Below the pieces are notes generated by a model. The model searched no databases, was not told where the DNA came from, and was given only the letters and a program-made list of their open reading frames with translations. Below are positions 62,530 through 64,000 of a DNA stretch of 64,000 bases, piece by piece. The stretch's first letter is position 1, and the number at the start of each line of letters is the position of its first letter. Both the position numbers and the translations under genes were made by a program. Source of the DNA: Gonapodya sp. JEL0774 (Eukaryota; Monoblepharomycota; Monoblepharidomycetes; Monoblepharidales; Gonapodyaceae); assembly GCA_027604505.1 (NCBI GenBank), contig JADIIX010000016.1, positions 1-64,000 of the forward strand, given 5' to 3'.

Positions 62530-64000
62530 ATGGAAGATTGTGTGGAGGAGGACAGTACGATCAAAACTGAAGGGGTGAAGCTCGACGAAGGCGTGGAGCG
62601 AGGGATTGGGATAGCTTCTTCTGAAGTGATTGGAGGGTCGGGTGGGAGCTCTGGTGGCGAACTAAAGCGGGAAGGAGTTGTTTCGGAAGGATGTGATGGT
62701 GTTGACGTTCAGATTGGAGTCGAGCAGCAGATGGCAGTCGCTGCGCAGCAACAGCACGCAGCAGCCATGGGAGCTATGCAGGCAGGCTATAGAGTGGCTC
62801 CTGCAACCTCAAGTGTTGGTGTTGTGGGACTTGGCGTGGCCAGTGTTGTTGGGGAACACCGGACAGGGACACTAAGTTCGCTCGCTCAGCAGGCGATGCA
62901 GATTCAACAAGCTCACTTCAATCAGCAACACATCCATGCATTGCAGCAAGCGCAGCTACATCAATTACAGCAGTTCCACCCGCTCAACACCCAAATCAAC
63001 CACATCAACCAATTCAACCAGCTCACCGCGAATCACCAAATCCCACTACAACAGTCTTTCGCTCTCCCTCAGTACCAGCAACTGCAGTCAATTCACCCTT
63101 CTCAACTACACCAACTCCAGTACTCGGCGGTACCGATGCCGCTCAACGATTTCACATACGGGAATACTCTTGGTGTTTTGAACGCCAACAACCAACTGCA
63201 GTTCGCGTACTCTCAATCAAACGGACCTCTTACAATGCCCGTATCTCTGGAACAGAAACTCACTACTTCCCCGTCTCCCATATCCTCCGGGCAGGAGGAG
63301 CTTGCTTCGCCTCTTAAACCTAGAGACTCCCTCCGCCGTCATAAACCTCCTCCCATTCGCACTCCACTCCATCAAGAATCTTCACAACTCCCGTCTTCTG
63401 TGGGCACCAGCAGCACTAACCCAGTTCCACCCCTCTCGAATCCCCATTTTGACGTCAATTCGGTTTCCATGGGTGACTCTGTCAGTCTAGGTACCAGTGC
63501 GTCCATGCCAAGGTTAAAGAGCAATCCAGGCGATGGTGGTTCGCCCACTCCGTCGCGCGACCACTCTCAGCTCAGTGCTGGCATGGCAGGCTCCGGATTT
63601 GGTAGTCACACGCTTGCTCACCAGCTCTCTGCTACATCATCGGCGACGTCTGCTTTCCCCCAAACCGTCTCCACTGCGATCGCTCAATCCCATCAACAAC
63701 TTGCCTCATCCGTATCTCCTTCCCATTTCTCAACTAGCACACTTCCAGACCCCTCGGCCACTCGTCCTCCCTACCCAGGTCCTCTCACGCCCCACCACCC
63801 ACCGCCCACACCCAACTCGGCGATTGCAGCCTCTGCGATCCCTCCGTCCCGCCTTCCTGTCGGTAACATGGCAGGAACGTCGGCGTTCACGTCCTCAACC
63901 CCAGTATCTTTCCACCAGCAGCTTGGACCTGCTCCATCGCCACTTAGACCTCAGACCACCTCTTTACCTTCAACAAACTCACCCCCCTCGTCTGGATCTG
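62530..64000 (+). CDS. Glutamine-rich low-complexity protein, 5' part only
   Basis: From ATG 62530 the frame stays open without a stop or need for an intron to the window edge, 1,471 bases or 490 codons; the gene continues outside. The start is 'MEDCVEEDSTIKTEGVKLDE'. Residues about 60-200 are rich in Gln, His, Leu and Asn, with strings such as 'HALQQAQLHQLQQFHPLNT' and 'NHINQFNQLTANH', a polar helical or prion-like composition. From about residue 240 on it is Ser/Pro/Thr-rich ('SPSPISSGQEE', 'GPLTPHHPPPTPNSA', 'QQLGPAPSPLRPQTTSLPST'). No DNA-binding or catalytic domain has appeared yet. Such N-termini are common in fungal transcription factors and RNA-binding proteins, but the function is unknown until the 3' part is seen. 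Confidence 0.7.
   Translation, partial: MEDCVEEDSTIKTEGVKLDEGVERGIGIASSEVIGGSGGSSGGELKREGVVSEGCDGVDVQIGVEQQMAVAAQQQHAAAMGAMQAGYRVAPATSSVGVVGLGVASVVGEHRTGTLSSLAQQAMQIQQAHFNQQHIHALQQAQLHQLQQFHPLNTQINHINQFNQLTANHQIPLQQSFALPQYQQLQSIHPSQLHQLQYSAVPMPLNDFTYGNTLGVLNANNQLQFAYSQSNGPLTMPVSLEQKLTTSPSPISSGQEELASPLKPRDSLRRHKPPPIRTPLHQESSQLPSSVGTSSTNPVPPLSNPHFDVNSVSMGDSVSLGTSASMPRLKSNPGDGGSPTPSRDHSQLSAGMAGSGFGSHTLAHQLSATSSATSAFPQTVSTAIAQSHQQLASSVSPSHFSTSTLPDPSATRPPYPGPLTPHHPPPTPNSAIAASAIPPSRLPVGNMAGTSAFTSSTPVSFHQQLGPAPSPLRPQTTSLPSTNSPPSSGS

Overview
This is nuclear DNA of an intron-rich fungus. The genes carry several short introns (mostly about 50-150 nt) with GTRAGT-like donors and YAG acceptors. The content is fungal: ERMES subunit MDM12, an Rtc5-type TLDc protein with the fungal C-terminal tail, and SER2-type phosphoserine phosphatase. 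Alongside are genes usually absent from Dikarya and common in flagellated or early-diverging lineages: adenylate kinase 8, a Tubby protein, Integrator subunit 7, a TMEM94-like P-type ATPase relative and coactosin. I infer a zoosporic (chytrid-like) fungus; the species cannot be named from the sequence. I found no mobile element, CRISPR array, rRNA or virus-like segment.

Layout. 0.6-2.9 kb (+): F-box protein. 3.3-9.5 kb (-): TMEM94/ERMA-like protein, divergent from an RCC1-repeat protein (9.5-10.9 kb, +). 11.1-14.7 kb (+): large coiled-coil protein, convergent with adenylate kinase 8 (15.0-17.3 kb, -). 17.7-20.2 kb (+): SERINC/TMS1, then INTS7 (20.3-23.9 kb, +). 24.0-25.3 kb (-): ZNF830, divergent from a second coiled-coil protein (25.4-27.1 kb, +). 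27.6-30.1 kb (+): NDUFS1, the 75-kDa complex I subunit. 30.2-32.2 kb (+): TLDc protein. 32.4-33.3 kb (-): coactosin, divergent from a Tubby-like gene (33.7-35.1 kb, +). 35.3-42.1 kb (-): MDM12, phosphoserine phosphatase and pyruvate dehydrogenase E2, closely spaced in tandem; a 10-N assembly gap lies in an E2 intron. 42.8-43.6 kb (+): EMC10. 43.9-45.7 kb (-): ALG5. A 1.8-kb stretch with no recognised gene follows. 47.5-49.0 kb (+): ribosomal protein eS4. 49.8-55.0 kb (+): CTF18. 55.3-56.6 kb (+): probable membrane-anchored FkbM-type methyltransferase. 56.8-61.6 kb (+): gamma-tubulin complex component. 62.0 kb (-): tRNA-Gly(CCC). From 62.5 kb (+): a glutamine-rich ORF that stays open to the window edge.

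The genes are mostly unrelated housekeeping functions: mitochondrial energy metabolism (NDUFS1, PDC E2), ER and glycosylation (EMC10, ALG5, MDM12, TMEM94-like), genome maintenance and RNA (CTF18, INTS7, ZNF830) and cytoskeleton or cilium (AK8, Tubby, coactosin, gamma-tubulin complex). Many neighbours are divergent pairs with short shared upstream regions. I see no gene cluster that looks like a new defence or biosynthetic system. The most unusual items are a long unrecognised N-terminal extension on phosphoserine phosphatase, the degenerate catalytic motifs of the P-type ATPase relative, the anchored FkbM-like enzyme and INTS7 itself.
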